Assembly (NCBI RefSeq): GCF_001751245.1
Contig: NZ_LJGU01000131.1
Location: 1 to 57,896, forward strand
Direction of reading: 5' to 3'
DNA: 57,896 bases
DNA from: Streptomyces oceani
GTDB lineage: Bacteria > Actinomycetota > Actinomycetes > Streptomycetales > Streptomycetaceae
Part shown: positions 18,837 through 29,091 of the stretch, one piece after another
Numbering within the stretch: the first letter of the stretch is position 1
How the letters are laid out: every line of letters starts with the position of its first letter
Notes under the pieces: model-generated
Told to the model about the DNA's origin: nothing
What the model saw: the letters and a program-made list of their open reading frames with translations, nothing else
The model's database searches: none
Program-made: the position numbers and the translations under genes

Positions 18837-18842
18837 TAGAGT
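18837..18842 (+). promoter_or_regulatory. -10 box of a probable leaderless FAD oxidoreductase promoter
   Basis: TAGAGT ends 8 bases before the GTG at 18851, the usual leaderless arrangement in actinobacteria. No Shine-Dalgarno sequence is present. The operator palindromes lie about 90-125 bases upstream of this box. Confidence 0.5.
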
Positions 18843-18850
18843 CACCGACC

Positions 18851-20338
18851 GTGGCAGACATCGCGGTGATCGGGGCGGGCATGGGCGGCATGGCCGCGGC
18901 GGCGCGGCTGTCCGTGGCGGGGCATCGGGTGGTGGTGTACGAGCGCGCGGACACCTTCGGCGGCGGCGTGCGGCGGTACGAGCGGGCGGGGTTCGGCTTC
19001 GACACCGGGCCCGGGCTGCTGGTGCTGCCCGCCGTCTACCGCGACCTCTTCGTGAAGACCGGCCGGGAGTCCCTGGAGGACCGCCTCCGGCTCACCCGGC
19101 TCGAACCGGTCGCGCGGCACCACTTCGCCGACGGGACCATCGTGACACTGCCCGCCTCGCACGGTGGCGTACGCGGCGCGCTGGACGCCGCCCTGGGCGC
19201 CGGTACCGGCGCGCGCTGGAGCGAGCTGCTGGACCGGGCCCGTACCACCTGGGAGGCGACCCGACGACCGCTGCTGGAGGAACCGCTCAGCTCGGCACCG
19301 GCGGCCACCGGCGGCGCGGGGGCGGGGCAGGAGCCGCGGCGCGACCCGTATCCCGCCATGCGCCGCCGCGGGCTGCTGCGCCGCCGGCCGCCGACCCTCG
19401 CGGAGGTGGCCGCGGACGAGTTGCGCGATCCGCGACTGGTCGCCCTCCTCGGGAGCCACGCGCTCGCGCACGGTCTGCTTCCCGAGCGCACGCCCGCCAG
19501 CGCCGCCGTGCTGGCGTACCTGGAGCAGACCTTCGGCTGCTGGTACGTCGCCGGCGGGATGCGGGCGCTGGCACAGGCGGTGTACGAGCGGTGTACGACA
19601 CGCGGCGTCGACTTCCGCTTCGGCACCGGGGTCGCGCGCGTGCGGGACCGGGACGGCCGCGCGGCCGGGCTGGAGCTGACCGACGGCCGTACCGTCCCCG
19701 CCGACCTGGTGGTTCGCGCCGGTGGCGGGCCGGAGCTCGGGGCCGACCAGGCGTCCGGCGTCGATGGCCCTAACCGGTTCGGCGACGCGCTGGCCGAGGC
19801 CCACCCGGCGGCGCGAGCGGGACGGAGCGCGAGTGCTCGGTTCACCGTGCTGCTGGCCCTGCGTGGCGCGCGTCCGTACGACACCCCGCACCGCACCGTC
19901 GTACACGACGCCCGGCACACGGTCACCGTGCTGCGCCCCGACGATCCACTACTGCGCCCGGACGACGCGCACGAGTCAGTCGTCCTGTCCGTGCCGGTAC
20001 GCGAGCCGGTGGTGGCCCCCGAGACGCTCGCCGAGGAGCTGCTGGCCGTCGTCGACGACGCCGGCCTGGGTCTGCGTGAACGGGAGTTGTGGCGGGTCGT
20101 ACGGACGCCCGCGGACAACGCCGCCGAGACCGGCACGCCCGGCGGCCTGGTGCCCGCGCCGGCTCTGGCGGGCGGAGACGGGGCGTTCCTGCGGCCGGCG
20201 AACCGTACGCCACTGGACGGGCTGTACCTCGCGGGCGGTTGGGCACATCCCGGTGGCGGACTGGCCCACGCGGGCATGTCGGGGGCGCTGGTGGCCGGCC
20301 TGATCGTGGCGGGGGACGACTGGCGCGGGTCCTCCTAG
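18851..20338 (+). CDS. Phytoene-dehydrogenase-like FAD oxidoreductase
   Basis: The product is 495 residues. The N-terminal dinucleotide-binding motif VIGAGMGGMAAAARLSVAGHR and the following RADTFGGGVRRYE segment are the CrtI / phytoene-desaturase type FAD site. The C-terminal LDGLYLAGGWAHPGGGL (about 460-480) closes that FAD site, as in CrtI and related retinol or amine oxidoreductases. No carotenoid genes are nearby, so desaturation of phytoene itself is doubtful. I chose the GTG at 18851 because it starts exactly before the binding fold; upstream codons read through promoter-like sequence. It is probably controlled by the adjacent TetR protein. Confidence 0.85.
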   Translation: MADIAVIGAGMGGMAAAARLSVAGHRVVVYERADTFGGGVRRYERAGFGFDTGPGLLVLPAVYRDLFVKTGRESLEDRLRLTRLEPVARHHFADGTIVTLPASHGGVRGALDAALGAGTGARWSELLDRARTTWEATRRPLLEEPLSSAPAATGGAGAGQEPRRDPYPAMRRRGLLRRRPPTLAEVAADELRDPRLVALLGSHALAHGLLPERTPASAAVLAYLEQTFGCWYVAGGMRALAQAVYERCTTRGVDFRFGTGVARVRDRDGRAAGLELTDGRTVPADLVVRAGGGPELGADQASGVDGPNRFGDALAEAHPAARAGRSASARFTVLLALRGARPYDTPHRTVVHDARHTVTVLRPDDPLLRPDDAHESVVLSVPVREPVVAPETLAEELLAVVDDAGLGLRERELWRVVRTPADNAAETGTPGGLVPAPALAGGDGAFLRPANRTPLDGLYLAGGWAHPGGGLAHAGMSGALVAGLIVAGDDWRGSS

Positions 20339-20584
20339 CGGAACAGCGGCGACCGACGCACCAGCCACGCTGGGGGAAGCCGGCCAGCGGCGCGGCGGCA
20401 GACACACCCCGGTTCGGGCCGGCGGCGTGCGCCGGTCGGCCCGTCCGTCCTTCAGCGCCTCCGGTCAGCGCGTCCCTCGGGTGGCTCCCACCCGCGCCGC
20501 CTGGCAGGCGGCTGGCGCGCGCTGTCACCCGGGGGCTCGTGTCCGGATCAGATCGCGAGGGCGCTGGGTAACCGGGTCAGCAGC

Positions 20585-21877
20585 TCACCAGCCGCGCTGC
20601 TCGTCGTACGGATAGCCGTTCGGTGCGGGGTCGAAGCCCGGGCCGTAGCCGTCGTAGCCGCCCTGTCCGGTGGGCACCGGGTAACCGGCGGCGTCGTACT
20701 CGCCGGTGACTGGCTGGTAGCCGCCGTAGCCGCCGTATCCGGGGTACCCCTGGTGATCGTCCATGACATGGCCGCCGGCCGAGTCACCCGGAGCGTATCC
20801 GGGCTCAGGGTAGCCCTGTTGCCCGTATCCGGGGTATCCCTCCGGGGTGGGTGGCTGGAAGGGGACGGCACCGCCGGCGGTGTCGGTGTCCCGCTGTTGC
20901 GGCACCCAGACGCCGCCGGGTGGGGTCTGGGTGTACGAACTCTCCGGGTAGCCGGATGCGTAGGCGTTCGCGGCGTACGGGTCGTGGTCCGCCGGGTGCG
21001 GGAAGGGCTGACCGTCCGCCGCGAAGACCGTGCCGTAACCGTCGGAGGGCTGTCCGGGCGGCGCGAAGGGAGGCGGCCCGGCAGGGAATTCCGGCTGCGG
21101 GTAATCGCCTCCCCCGGGTTCGTACGGGCCCTGCCCGTAGGGGCTCGGAGGGTACGATCCCGGCTGCCAGAAGTCGCCGCCACCCGTGCCGTCGGCGCCG
21201 GTGGCGGCGTACGCCTCGAAGGAGGCGGTGGCCGCCGGGTCGGCCGCGGGGGCGTGGTACGGGTCGGGGTACCCGGCGAACTGGTGCTGTTCGTCGTTGC
21301 CCGGATACCCCAGGAACCCGGGTACCGCCCCGGCGGGATCGAGTTGCGCATCCTCGGAGCCCGGCGGATAGCCGGGCGGACCAGCGAGGTCCGGCGGATA
21401 GCCGGGCTGACCTGACGGGTCCGGCGGTACGGCAGCGTGGTCGCCCGAGTTCTCCGTCGATCCGATGGCCGAGAAGCCGACCGTCGGCGGACCCGCGGGC
21501 GGAGGCCCGGTGGACGACGCCGGATCGTGCGCCTCCAGCCCGGATACCTCCAGCGCCGGGTCCGCGTCCAGCGGCTCCATCGGTGCCATGCCGTCCCGGC
21601 GACGCCGGCTGGAGCCCGGCTTGCCGCCGAGCGCCCAGCCGGTCGAGAAGCCCCTGCGGTAGGAGAGGGTGACGAAGGTCTGGCCGACCGCGAACGCCAT
21701 AGCGCCCAGTGCGATCACCGGGATCGACGACAGCAACGCCACGCCGACCACGACCGTCGCGAAGCCCGCGAAAGCCAGCAGCCGCCAGCGCAACCGCGCC
21801 TTGTACTGCAGCAGCACCTCGCCGAGCAACCACAGCGCGACGACACCGAACGCTATGTAGAGGACCGTCCAGCCCAT
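20585..21877 (-). CDS. Membrane protein with long Tyr/Pro/Gly-rich disordered tail
   Basis: The product is 430 residues. The first 95 residues hold three to four membrane helices (the first at about 3-22, two more between 33 and 75), followed by a basic stretch (SSRRRRDG). The remaining roughly 330 residues are low complexity: repeated Y-P, P-G-Y and G-Y-G units with acidic residues, expected to be disordered and possibly prone to condense. I do not know a function. Orthologues occupy the same position upstream of metF in Streptomyces, as I recall. GAAGAGGAG lies before the ATG. The 246 bases between this gene and the FAD oxidoreductase contain nothing recognisable. Confidence 0.8.
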   Translation of the reverse strand: MGWTVLYIAFGVVALWLLGEVLLQYKARLRWRLLAFAGFATVVVGVALLSSIPVIALGAMAFAVGQTFVTLSYRRGFSTGWALGGKPGSSRRRRDGMAPMEPLDADPALEVSGLEAHDPASSTGPPPAGPPTVGFSAIGSTENSGDHAAVPPDPSGQPGYPPDLAGPPGYPPGSEDAQLDPAGAVPGFLGYPGNDEQHQFAGYPDPYHAPAADPAATASFEAYAATGADGTGGGDFWQPGSYPPSPYGQGPYEPGGGDYPQPEFPAGPPPFAPPGQPSDGYGTVFAADGQPFPHPADHDPYAANAYASGYPESSYTQTPPGGVWVPQQRDTDTAGGAVPFQPPTPEGYPGYGQQGYPEPGYAPGDSAGGHVMDDHQGYPGYGGYGGYQPVTGEYDAAGYPVPTGQGGYDGYGPGFDPAPNGYPYDEQRGW

Positions 21878-21907
21878 GTCCGCTCCTCTTCCGTCTTCCC
21901 GCAGTGC

Positions 21908-22831
21908 TCAGTCCCGGGACCGCCTGTGCAGACCCAGATTCTCGTAGATTTCCAGTGTCGCCGTGGAGTGGTTGAGCGTGATGAAGTGCAACCCGGGGAT
22001 GCCTTCGTTGAGCAGCTTCGCACACATCTCTGTCGCGTACTCGATGCCCACCGAGCGTACCGCCGCCGGATCATCCTGGACCGCCGTGATGCGGTCCCGC
22101 AGCTCCGGCGGGAAGGTCGCACCGCTCAACTGCGCGAACCGCTCGATCTGGTTGGCGTTGGTCACCGGCATGATCTCCGGGATGATCGGCGTGCGACAAC
22201 CCGCCGCGTCGACCCGGTCTCGCAGCCGCAGATAGTCGTCGACGTTGAAGAACATCTGCGTGATCGCGTAGTCCGCGCCGGCACGGCACTTGTTGACGAA
22301 GTGCCGCACGTCCGTGTCCCAGTCCGTGGAGCGCGGGTGCATCTCGGGGAAGGCGGCCACGCCGACGCAGAAGTCCCCGGACTCCTTGATCATTTCGACC
22401 AGTTCGTGCGCGTACTCGATGCCGTCCGGATGCAGCACCCACTCGCCCATGGGGTCACCGGGCGGATCGCCCCGGATCGCGAGGACGTTACGAATTCCCG
22501 CGTCGGCGTACTGGCCGATGACGTTCCGCAGTTCGGTACGGGAGTGGTTGACCGCGGTGAGATGGGCGACAGGTGTGAGGGTGGTCTCGGTGGCGATCCG
22601 CTCGGTGTTCGTCACCGTGCCCTCACGAGACGAACCGCCAGCGCCGTAGGTGACCGAGACGAAGGTCGGCGACACCGCCTCGATACGGCGCAGCGCGTCC
22701 CAGAGCGTGCGCTCGCCCTTCGCGGTCTTCGGCGCGAAGAACTCGAAGGAGAAGGACTCTTCCCCTGAGGCGAGCAGTTCGCGCACGGTCGGCGGTCGGT
22801 CGGTCCTAGTGGATTGGATACCAAGAGCCAT
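21908..22831 (-). CDS. metF: 5,10-methylenetetrahydrofolate reductase
   Basis: MetF reduces 5,10-methylene-THF to 5-methyl-THF for methionine synthesis, with FAD as cofactor. The product is 307 residues, a single-domain bacterial form. [10 protein letters not shown] near residue 27 carries the catalytic Glu. [12 protein letters not shown] follows near residue 56, and [13 protein letters not shown] near residue 115 is the FAD/folate-binding signature. The ATG lies 6 bases after a -10-like TAGCCT, so the message is probably leaderless. It lies just upstream of the membrane protein gene (30-base gap), and they are likely co-transcribed. Confidence 0.97.
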   Translation of the reverse strand: MALGIQSTRTDRPPTVRELLASGEESFSFEFFAPKTAKGERTLWDALRRIEAVSPTFVSVTYGAGGSSREGTVTNTERIATETTLTPVAHLTAVNHSRTELRNVIGQYADAGIRNVLAIRGDPPGDPMGEWVLHPDGIEYAHELVEMIKESGDFCVGVAAFPEMHPRSTDWDTDVRHFVNKCRAGADYAITQMFFNVDDYLRLRDRVDAAGCRTPIIPEIMPVTNANQIERFAQLSGATFPPELRDRITAVQDDPAAVRSVGIEYATEMCAKLLNEGIPGLHFITLNHSTATLEIYENLGLHRRSRD

Positions 22832-22837
22832 AAGTGC

Positions 22838-22843
22838 AGGCTA
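22838..22843 (-). promoter_or_regulatory. -10 box of a probable leaderless metF promoter
   Basis: The minus strand reads TAGCCT, 6 bases, then the metF ATG. No Shine-Dalgarno site precedes the ATG. I see no SAM or cobalamin riboswitch in the 97 bases between thiE and metF. Confidence 0.5.
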
Positions 22844-22928
22844 ACGGGCCACGCAAGACCACCGACCGGCGTTCCGGGCGCTATGCGCCATCCATCCGCT
22901 TTCCCGCGGCGCCCGCACGGCCGGTTTC

Positions 22929-23600
22929 TCAGCGGCCGTGCAGGGGCCGTTCACGCAGCCGCCTGGCCAGGTCCGCGGCGGCGGCACCCGGGTCCGCGGC
23001 GGCTGTCAGCGCCCGGACGACCACGATCCGTCGCGCGCCCGCGTCCAGCACTTCCGCGAGGTTCGTGGAGTCGATTCCGCCGATGGCGAACCATGGCCGG
23101 ACCGGCACCAGCGAGGCGGCGTAGCGCACGAGCGCCAGTCCGGGCGCGGGCCGGCCCGGCTTGGTGGGGGTGGGCCAGCAGGGGCCGGTGCAGAAGTAGT
23201 CCACGCCGGGCTGGGACATCGCCGCGTCCACCTCGGCCTCGCTGTGCGTGGACCGGCCGATCAGTACGTCCTCCGGCTCCGGGCCGAGGACGGCGCGGGC
23301 GGCCGGCACCGGCAGGTCGCCCTGGCCCAGGTGCAGCACGTCACCGCCGATGGCGTGCGCGATGTCGGCGCGGTCGTTGACCGCCAGCAGCGCGCCGTGC
23401 CGCCGGCAGACCTCGGCGCACACCGCCAGTTGCGCCAGCTCCTCGTCCGCCTCCAGCTCCTTGTCCCGCAGCTGGACGATGTCCACGCCGCCGCGCAGCA
23501 CCTCGTCCAGGAACTCGGGCAGGTCGCCCTGGGCCGCCCGCCGGTCCGTGCAGAGGTAGAGCCGGGCGTCGGCCAGCCGTTCTCGGGTCGTAGGGGACAT
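22929..23600 (-). CDS. thiE: Thiamine-phosphate synthase
   Basis: ThiE joins the thiazole phosphate and the pyrimidine diphosphate to give thiamine monophosphate. The product is 223 residues, a TIM-barrel of normal length. [15 protein letters not shown] near residue 38, [23 protein letters not shown] near residue 70, a loop [11 protein letters not shown] and [11 protein letters not shown] near residue 178 are family motifs. The ATG at 23600 is preceded by GGGAG. Unlike the thiOSG operon, its leader shows no THI-box. The gene is separated from the upstream DNA-binding gene by a strong hairpin. Confidence 0.96.
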   Translation of the reverse strand: MSPTTRERLADARLYLCTDRRAAQGDLPEFLDEVLRGGVDIVQLRDKELEADEELAQLAVCAEVCRRHGALLAVNDRADIAHAIGGDVLHLGQGDLPVPAARAVLGPEPEDVLIGRSTHSEAEVDAAMSQPGVDYFCTGPCWPTPTKPGRPAPGLALVRYAASLVPVRPWFAIGGIDSTNLAEVLDAGARRIVVVRALTAAADPGAAAADLARRLRERPLHGR

Positions 23601-23669
23601 GCCGCTCCCGCTGGAGGGGCGTGGGCAGCCGGTCGGCCGCCCACGCGTCGGTGGACGGGTGGGGAACCT

Positions 23670-23706
23670 CGGCCCGGCCACGGACGCGGCGTCCGTGGCC
23701 GGGCCG
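23670..23706. terminator. Very strong hairpin between the DNA-binding gene and thiE
   Basis: A near-continuous 17-base-pair stem (23670-23686 with 23690-23706) closes on a 3-base loop; it is the tightest hairpin I found in the window. It lies 20 bases past the stop of the Rv2175c-like gene and 70 bases before thiE, so it should end transcription of the former. It could also attenuate thiE. Confidence 0.75.
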
Positions 23707-23725
23707 GCGGGCGTGCGGTCCGGCG

Positions 23726-24091
23726 TCAGACAGCGAGCGCCTGGGCGCGCCGTTTCACTTCCGTGCCGCGGTTCTCCCGCAGGGCCTGTGCTGGAGTGCC
23801 GGGCAGCGTGTCATCGGGGGTGAACAGCCATTCCAGCATCTCCTCGTCGGTGAAACCGTCGTCCTTGAGCAGGGTGATGGTGCCGGGCAGACCCTTCACG
23901 ATCCGTCCGGCGCCGATGAAGTCCGCGGGGACCTGGAGGGTACGCCGCTCGCCCCGACGCACCGCGATCAGCTGGCCCTCCTTGACCAGCTGTCGGATAC
24001 GGGTCACCTCGAGGTCGAGCTTCTCCGCGACGTCGGGAAAGGTGAGCCAGGCGGGGACGAGAGCATCGGTTTTCGCGTCAATCTCGGTCAC
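23726..24091 (-). CDS. Rv2175c-family helix-turn-helix DNA-binding protein
   Basis: The product is 121 residues. An N-terminal winged helix-turn-helix of the MerR/excisionase type (about 17-62: [20 protein letters not shown] then a wing with [11 protein letters not shown]) is followed by the Rv2175c-type C-terminal domain ([24 protein letters not shown]). In M. tuberculosis the homologue is, as I recall, a DNA-binding protein phosphorylated by the kinase PknL on an N-terminal Thr. Here Thr2 and Thr8 are candidates. A PASTA kinase is encoded 5 kb away. It starts with GTG 48 bases after the reductase stop. Confidence 0.88.
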   Translation of the reverse strand: MTEIDAKTDALVPAWLTFPDVAEKLDLEVTRIRQLVKEGQLIAVRRGERRTLQVPADFIGAGRIVKGLPGTITLLKDDGFTDEEMLEWLFTPDDTLPGTPAQALRENRGTEVKRRAQALAV

Positions 24092-24138
24092 GGTGTCCAG
24101 CCTGCCATCCCGCGCCGACAGCCACTACCAGGGCGGGG

Positions 24139-25413
24139 TCAATCCCGCACGGCTTTCTTGACCGGGACCTCCGGGTCGGCGAGCAGCTCCGAGTCCATCG
24201 GAACGCCCCTGGGCAGCAGCTTGCGGGCCTGTGCCAGATCGCGCGGCCGGTCGACGCTGAGCAGCGCCGTGAGCTTCCCGTCCCGGAGCCAGCACACCGT
24301 CCATGCCGGGTCCAGCGGGTCGCCGCGGTGGACCAGCTCGTCGCCCTCGGCGTAGCGCCCGAGGTACTGCACGAAACGCCCGAACTGGTCCGACCAGAAG
24401 TACGGCACTGGGTCGAACACCGCGCCCGTGGCGGCGGGTTCCGCACCGGCCCCCGTCGCGCCGGGTTCGGCGGCGGCGTCCGTCGCGGCGTCCGCCAGGA
24501 TGTTCGCGGCGACCACCTCCGCACCGCTCAGCGCGTTGTCCCAGTGGTGCACCAACAGCCTGCTGGCGTACCGGGCCGAGGGGAAAGAGGCGCAGTCCCC
24601 CACCGCGTAGACGTCCGGGACCGTCGTACGCAGTCCCGCGTCCGCCCGTACGGAACCGTCCGCGCACAGCTCCACACCGGACCCGGCCAGCCAGTCGGTG
24701 GCCGGCCGCGCCCCGATGCCGACCACCACCGCGTCCGCCGGCAGCCGTTCGCCGTCCGCGAGGATCACCGCTCCGGGCTCCAGCGCGGCCACCGCCACGC
24801 CCGTACGCAACCGGGCACCGCTGCGCTCGTACCACCCGCGCATCGGCGCGGTGATCTCCGACGGCAGCGCACCGGGCAGTGGCTGTTCGGCGGCCTCCAC
24901 CACCGTCACCGCGCAACCGGCCGCCCGCGCCGCGGTGGTGAACTCGGCACCGATCCAGCCGGCGCCGACCACCACCACCGAGCGGCGCTCCGCCAACACC
25001 GGCCGCAACCGCGCGACATCGTCGAAGGTACGCAGCAGGTGCACGCCCGTCACCTGCGCGCTGTCCGGCAGCACGAGGGGTTCGGCTCCGGTGGCGAGCA
25101 CGAGACGGCCGTACGGTTCCGGCCCGGCCACGGTGTCCAGGACGTGCTCGGCCGGCCGCAGCCCGGTCACCTCCCGGCCGAGCAGCAACTCGACGCCGAG
25201 CGCGTCGAAGTCGAGGTCGAACGCCGAGTGCTCGGCGGTGCCGAGCAGCACAGCCTTGGACAACGGCGGCCGGTCGTAGGGCCGGTGCGGCTCCGCGCCG
25301 ATCAGCGTGACGCGTCCGGTCCAGCCCCGCTCACGTAGTTGTACGGCGGTCTGTACCCCGGCCATTCCGGCTCCGGCGATGACCACCCGCGCTTCCAGCT
25401 GACTGTCGTTCAC
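24139..25413 (-). CDS. FAD-dependent pyridine nucleotide-disulfide-type oxidoreductase (ferredoxin reductase-like)
   Basis: The product is 424 residues. The first Rossmann motif VVIAGAGMAGVQTAVQLRERGW binds FAD, a RPYDRPPLSKAVL segment near residue 45 is typical of the ferredoxin/rubredoxin reductase group, and a second motif VVVVGAGWIGAEFTTAARA near residue 145 binds NAD(P)H. VPDVYAVGDCASF near residue 270 completes the FAD site. No CxxxxC redox disulfide is visible. The electron acceptor is unknown. A short Ala/Gly/Thr/Glu repeat near residue 315 is an insertion of low complexity. Confidence 0.9.
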   Translation of the reverse strand: MNDSQLEARVVIAGAGMAGVQTAVQLRERGWTGRVTLIGAEPHRPYDRPPLSKAVLLGTAEHSAFDLDFDALGVELLLGREVTGLRPAEHVLDTVAGPEPYGRLVLATGAEPLVLPDSAQVTGVHLLRTFDDVARLRPVLAERRSVVVVGAGWIGAEFTTAARAAGCAVTVVEAAEQPLPGALPSEITAPMRGWYERSGARLRTGVAVAALEPGAVILADGERLPADAVVVGIGARPATDWLAGSGVELCADGSVRADAGLRTTVPDVYAVGDCASFPSARYASRLLVHHWDNALSGAEVVAANILADAATDAAAEPGATGAGAEPAATGAVFDPVPYFWSDQFGRFVQYLGRYAEGDELVHRGDPLDPAWTVCWLRDGKLTALLSVDRPRDLAQARKLLPRGVPMDSELLADPEVPVKKAVRD

Positions 25414-25419
25414 CCTGGC

Positions 25420-25425
25420 ACTCTA
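25420..25425 (-). promoter_or_regulatory. -10 box of a probable leaderless reductase promoter
   Basis: The minus strand reads TAGAGT, 6 bases, then the GTG at 25413. The same hexamer and spacing occur before two other genes in the window, at 18837 and 38155. Confidence 0.5.
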
Positions 25426-25563
25426 TGCCCGGCGAGCCGCTGCCCGTAGGGCAGGTGACCGGGCGCGGAACCCGCACCTCGTACGAGGGTCGCGCGAATG
25501 CGTCCGGCGGGCTCCGGCACCCGACGGGAGCGCGGGGCGGACCGCGGGCGCCGGTCAGCGTGC

Positions 25564-26175
25564 CTACCCGCCGACGCAGTACGTCCCCGGGGTCGGGAGG
25601 TCGGTCGACTCGTAGGCGTGCACGGCGATTCCGCTCGGCGTGGTCTCGCTGTGCAGCAGGCGCAGGCCCGCCGGGGTGCCGCCGTCCGGGAACAGGCGTC
25701 GTCCACTGCCGACGACGACCGGAGCGATCGCGAGACGCAGCTCGTCGATCAGGCCGGCCGCCAGCAGGGACTGGGCGAGTCGGGCGCTGCCGTGGATCTG
25801 TAGCTCACGGCCGGGCCGCCGCTTCAACTCGGCGACCTGGGCGGGGACATCACCGGCCAGGACGGTTGAGGGACGCCACTCGGGCCCGGTCAGCCGCTGG
25901 GAGGCGACGTACTTCGGCAGGCCGTTCAGCAGGGGAGCGTTCGGGTGGTCGGTCATCTCCGGCCAGTCCCGGGCGAAGTTCTCGTACGTACGGCGACCGA
26001 ACAGGAACGCCTCGGCGGCACCGAGCCACCCGGCGGCCACCCGGTCGAACTCCTCGTCGAGGTGCGGCACGAACCAGCCTCCTCGGGTGAATCCCTCGCT
26101 GGTGTCCTCGTCAGGGGCCCCGGGCCCTTGGGAGACTCCGTCGAGCGACAGGAACTGCTGTAGTACCAACCTCAT
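25564..26175 (-). CDS. Dihydrofolate-reductase-fold (RibD C-terminal-like) protein
   Basis: The product is 203 residues of the RibD C-terminal / YyaP-type reductase family. It begins MRLVLQQFLSLDGVSQGPG, with AFLFGRRTYENFARDWPEM near residue 55 and an ELQIHGSARLAQSLLAAGLIDELRL segment near residue 123 that matches the NADPH-binding part. These proteins resemble dihydrofolate reductase in fold but rarely act in folate synthesis; the substrate is unknown. GAAGGAG lies before the ATG. It is divergent from the thiO operon. Confidence 0.85.
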   Translation of the reverse strand: MRLVLQQFLSLDGVSQGPGAPDEDTSEGFTRGGWFVPHLDEEFDRVAAGWLGAAEAFLFGRRTYENFARDWPEMTDHPNAPLLNGLPKYVASQRLTGPEWRPSTVLAGDVPAQVAELKRRPGRELQIHGSARLAQSLLAAGLIDELRLAIAPVVVGSGRRLFPDGGTPAGLRLLHSETTPSGIAVHAYESTDLPTPGTYCVGG

Positions 26176-26381
26176 CGCGCGGCGCTCCTTCTCTCACTCT
26201 GCGTGGGCCGAGGCCCGTCCCTTCATCCAGACCCGGCGGCGCGGGAAAACTCATCGGTCATCCGACGGAATACCCGGGCGCCCGCTCACCCCGAACCGGA
26301 TCTGTCCCGGGCGGGAGTCCGTACGAGCACCGACGCCCGCTGACCACACGGAACGGATCAACTAAGCTTGCCCTCGGCAAC

Positions 26382-26474
26382 GCACTGCGCGGGAGCCCGG
26401 ACGCATCGGGCTGAGAGGGAGGCTGGCGGCCTCCGACCGTACGAACCTGATCCGGCTCATACCGGCGAAGGGAG
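26382..26474 (+). promoter_or_regulatory. TPP riboswitch (THI element)
   Basis: The conserved blocks are in the right order: GCGCGGGAGCC, then GGCTGAGAGGGAGG with the CTGAGA core, a variable stem, ACCTGATCCGG, and TACCGGCGAAGGGAGGA. These form the pyrimidine- and pyrophosphate-sensing arms of the TPP aptamer. The GGGAGGAG at its 3' end is the ribosome-binding site of thiO, so ligand binding probably blocks translation initiation directly. The 26176-26381 part of the interval shows only promoter space. Confidence 0.93.
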
Positions 26475-26485
26475 GAGCAGCCCTG

Positions 26486-27798
26486 ATGGCAAGCGGCACC
26501 CAGCCCTCCGGAGGGCACCCGGACGTGCTCGTCCTGGGCGGCGGTCTCATCGGCCTGGTCACCGCCTGGCGGGCCACCCAGCGCGGGCTCCGCGTCACGG
26601 TGGCCGACCCGTCCCCCGGCGGCGGGGCGGCCCGGGTGGCGGCCGGCATGCTCGCCCCGGTCACCGAACTGCACTACGGCGAGGAGGCGTTGCTCGCGCT
26701 GAACGCCGCCGCGGCGGATGCTTATCCACGGTTCGTGGCGGAGTTGGAGGAGACGACCGGCACGCGGGTCGGCTACCGCACCTGCGGCACGCTCGCCGCC
26801 GCGCTGGACGCCGACGACGCCGCCCAGCTGCGTGAGGTGCACGCCCTGCAGCGCCGCTGCGGGCTGGCGTCCGAGTGGTTGTCCGGTCGGGAGTGCCGAC
26901 GCGTGGAGCCGATGCTGGCCCCCTCCGTACGCGGCGGACTGCGGGTGGACGGTGATCACCAGGTCGACCCCAGACGGCTGGGCGCCGCCCTCGTCACCGC
27001 CTGCGAGCGGGCGGGTGTCGACCTGCGGCGTGCGTCGGCGCGGCGACTCACCGTCGCCGGCGGACGGGCCACCGGCGCGGTACTCGCCGATGCCCAGGAG
27101 GTCCAGGCCGGCCAGACGGTGCTCGCCACCGGCTCGTACAGCGGCTCGCTGGCCGGCGTGCCGGCGGGGGCGCTGCCGCCCGTCCGGCCGGTGAAGGGCC
27201 AGGTGCTCCGGCTGCGGATGCCGACGGGGGCGCGTGTGCCCTTCCTGCGGCGCAGTGTGCGCGCCGTGGTCCGGGGCTCCGCCGTCTACCTGGTGCCACG
27301 TGCCGACGGCGAGTTGGTCGTCGGCGCGACCAGCGAGGAGCTGGGCTGGGACACGACGGTCACGGCCGGCGGCGTGTACGAACTGCTGCGGGACGCGCAC
27401 GAACTCGTCCCGGGAGTCACCGAGCTGCCCCTGGCCGAGACCGGCGCCGGGTTGCGCCCCGCCTCGCCGGACAACGCGCCGCTGCTCGGCCCCAGCGCCC
27501 TGCCCGGACTGCTGCTCGCCACCGGGCACCATCGGAACGGGGTGCTGCTCACCCCGGTCACCGGGGAGCTGCTGGCCGAGACGCTGACCACCGGGCTGCT
27601 GCCGGAGCGGGCCGCGGCCTTCGCCCCGGACCGGTTCGCCGCGGACCGGTCCGGACAGGGCCCGACCGACGCGGAAGCGGCCCCGCCGGAACGGCACGAC
27701 TCCAGCCCGTACGCGCGACCGCCAGCTCCGGAGGCGTACGGCACGCGGCCGCGTCCGCCCGCCCCCGCGACCCGACCATCCCGTGAGGAGGAGCAACC

Positions 27799-27802
<4 letters not shown>
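26486..27802 (+). CDS. thiO: Glycine oxidase of thiamine biosynthesis
   Basis: ThiO oxidises glycine to dehydroglycine (iminoglycine), a substrate for thiazole formation by ThiG. The product is 438 residues; the last 60 are a Pro/Arg-rich extension beyond the usual 370-380. DVLVLGGGLIGLVTAWRA is the N-terminal FAD motif. HQVDPRRLGAAL and the C-terminal ATGHHRNGVLLTPVTGELLAE match the D-amino acid / glycine oxidase group. GGGAGGAG, part of the TPP riboswitch, lies before the ATG. The stop overlaps the thiS start by 3 bases (GTGA). Confidence 0.95.
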
Positions 27803-28939
<1,137 letters not shown>

Positions 28940-29079
28940 GCGGGCCGCGCGTCGCCTGCCGTGTCGCGCGCGCCCCTGTCACGCGCCGGGCTCCGGACCA
29001 GTGTCCGGGCCTGTCACGGTCCGGCTGCGGCTCGGCTGCACCCTGGTCCCGGGTGGACGGGACGTCCGGGGGCGCCTCG

Positions 29080-29085
29080 TAGACT
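29080..29085 (+). promoter_or_regulatory. -10 box of a probable leaderless PASTA kinase promoter
   Basis: TAGACT is followed by 6 bases and the GTG at 29092. No Shine-Dalgarno sequence is present. The 140 bases between thiG and this box show no hairpin of note, so read-through from the thi operon is possible. Confidence 0.5.
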
Positions 29086-29091
29086 TCCGGC

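Noticed and set aside
18851..20338. Carotenoid phytoene desaturase (crtI)
   Set aside because: The FAD motifs fit the superfamily, but no crtE/crtB/crtY-type gene is nearby and there is no specific motif to prove the substrate.
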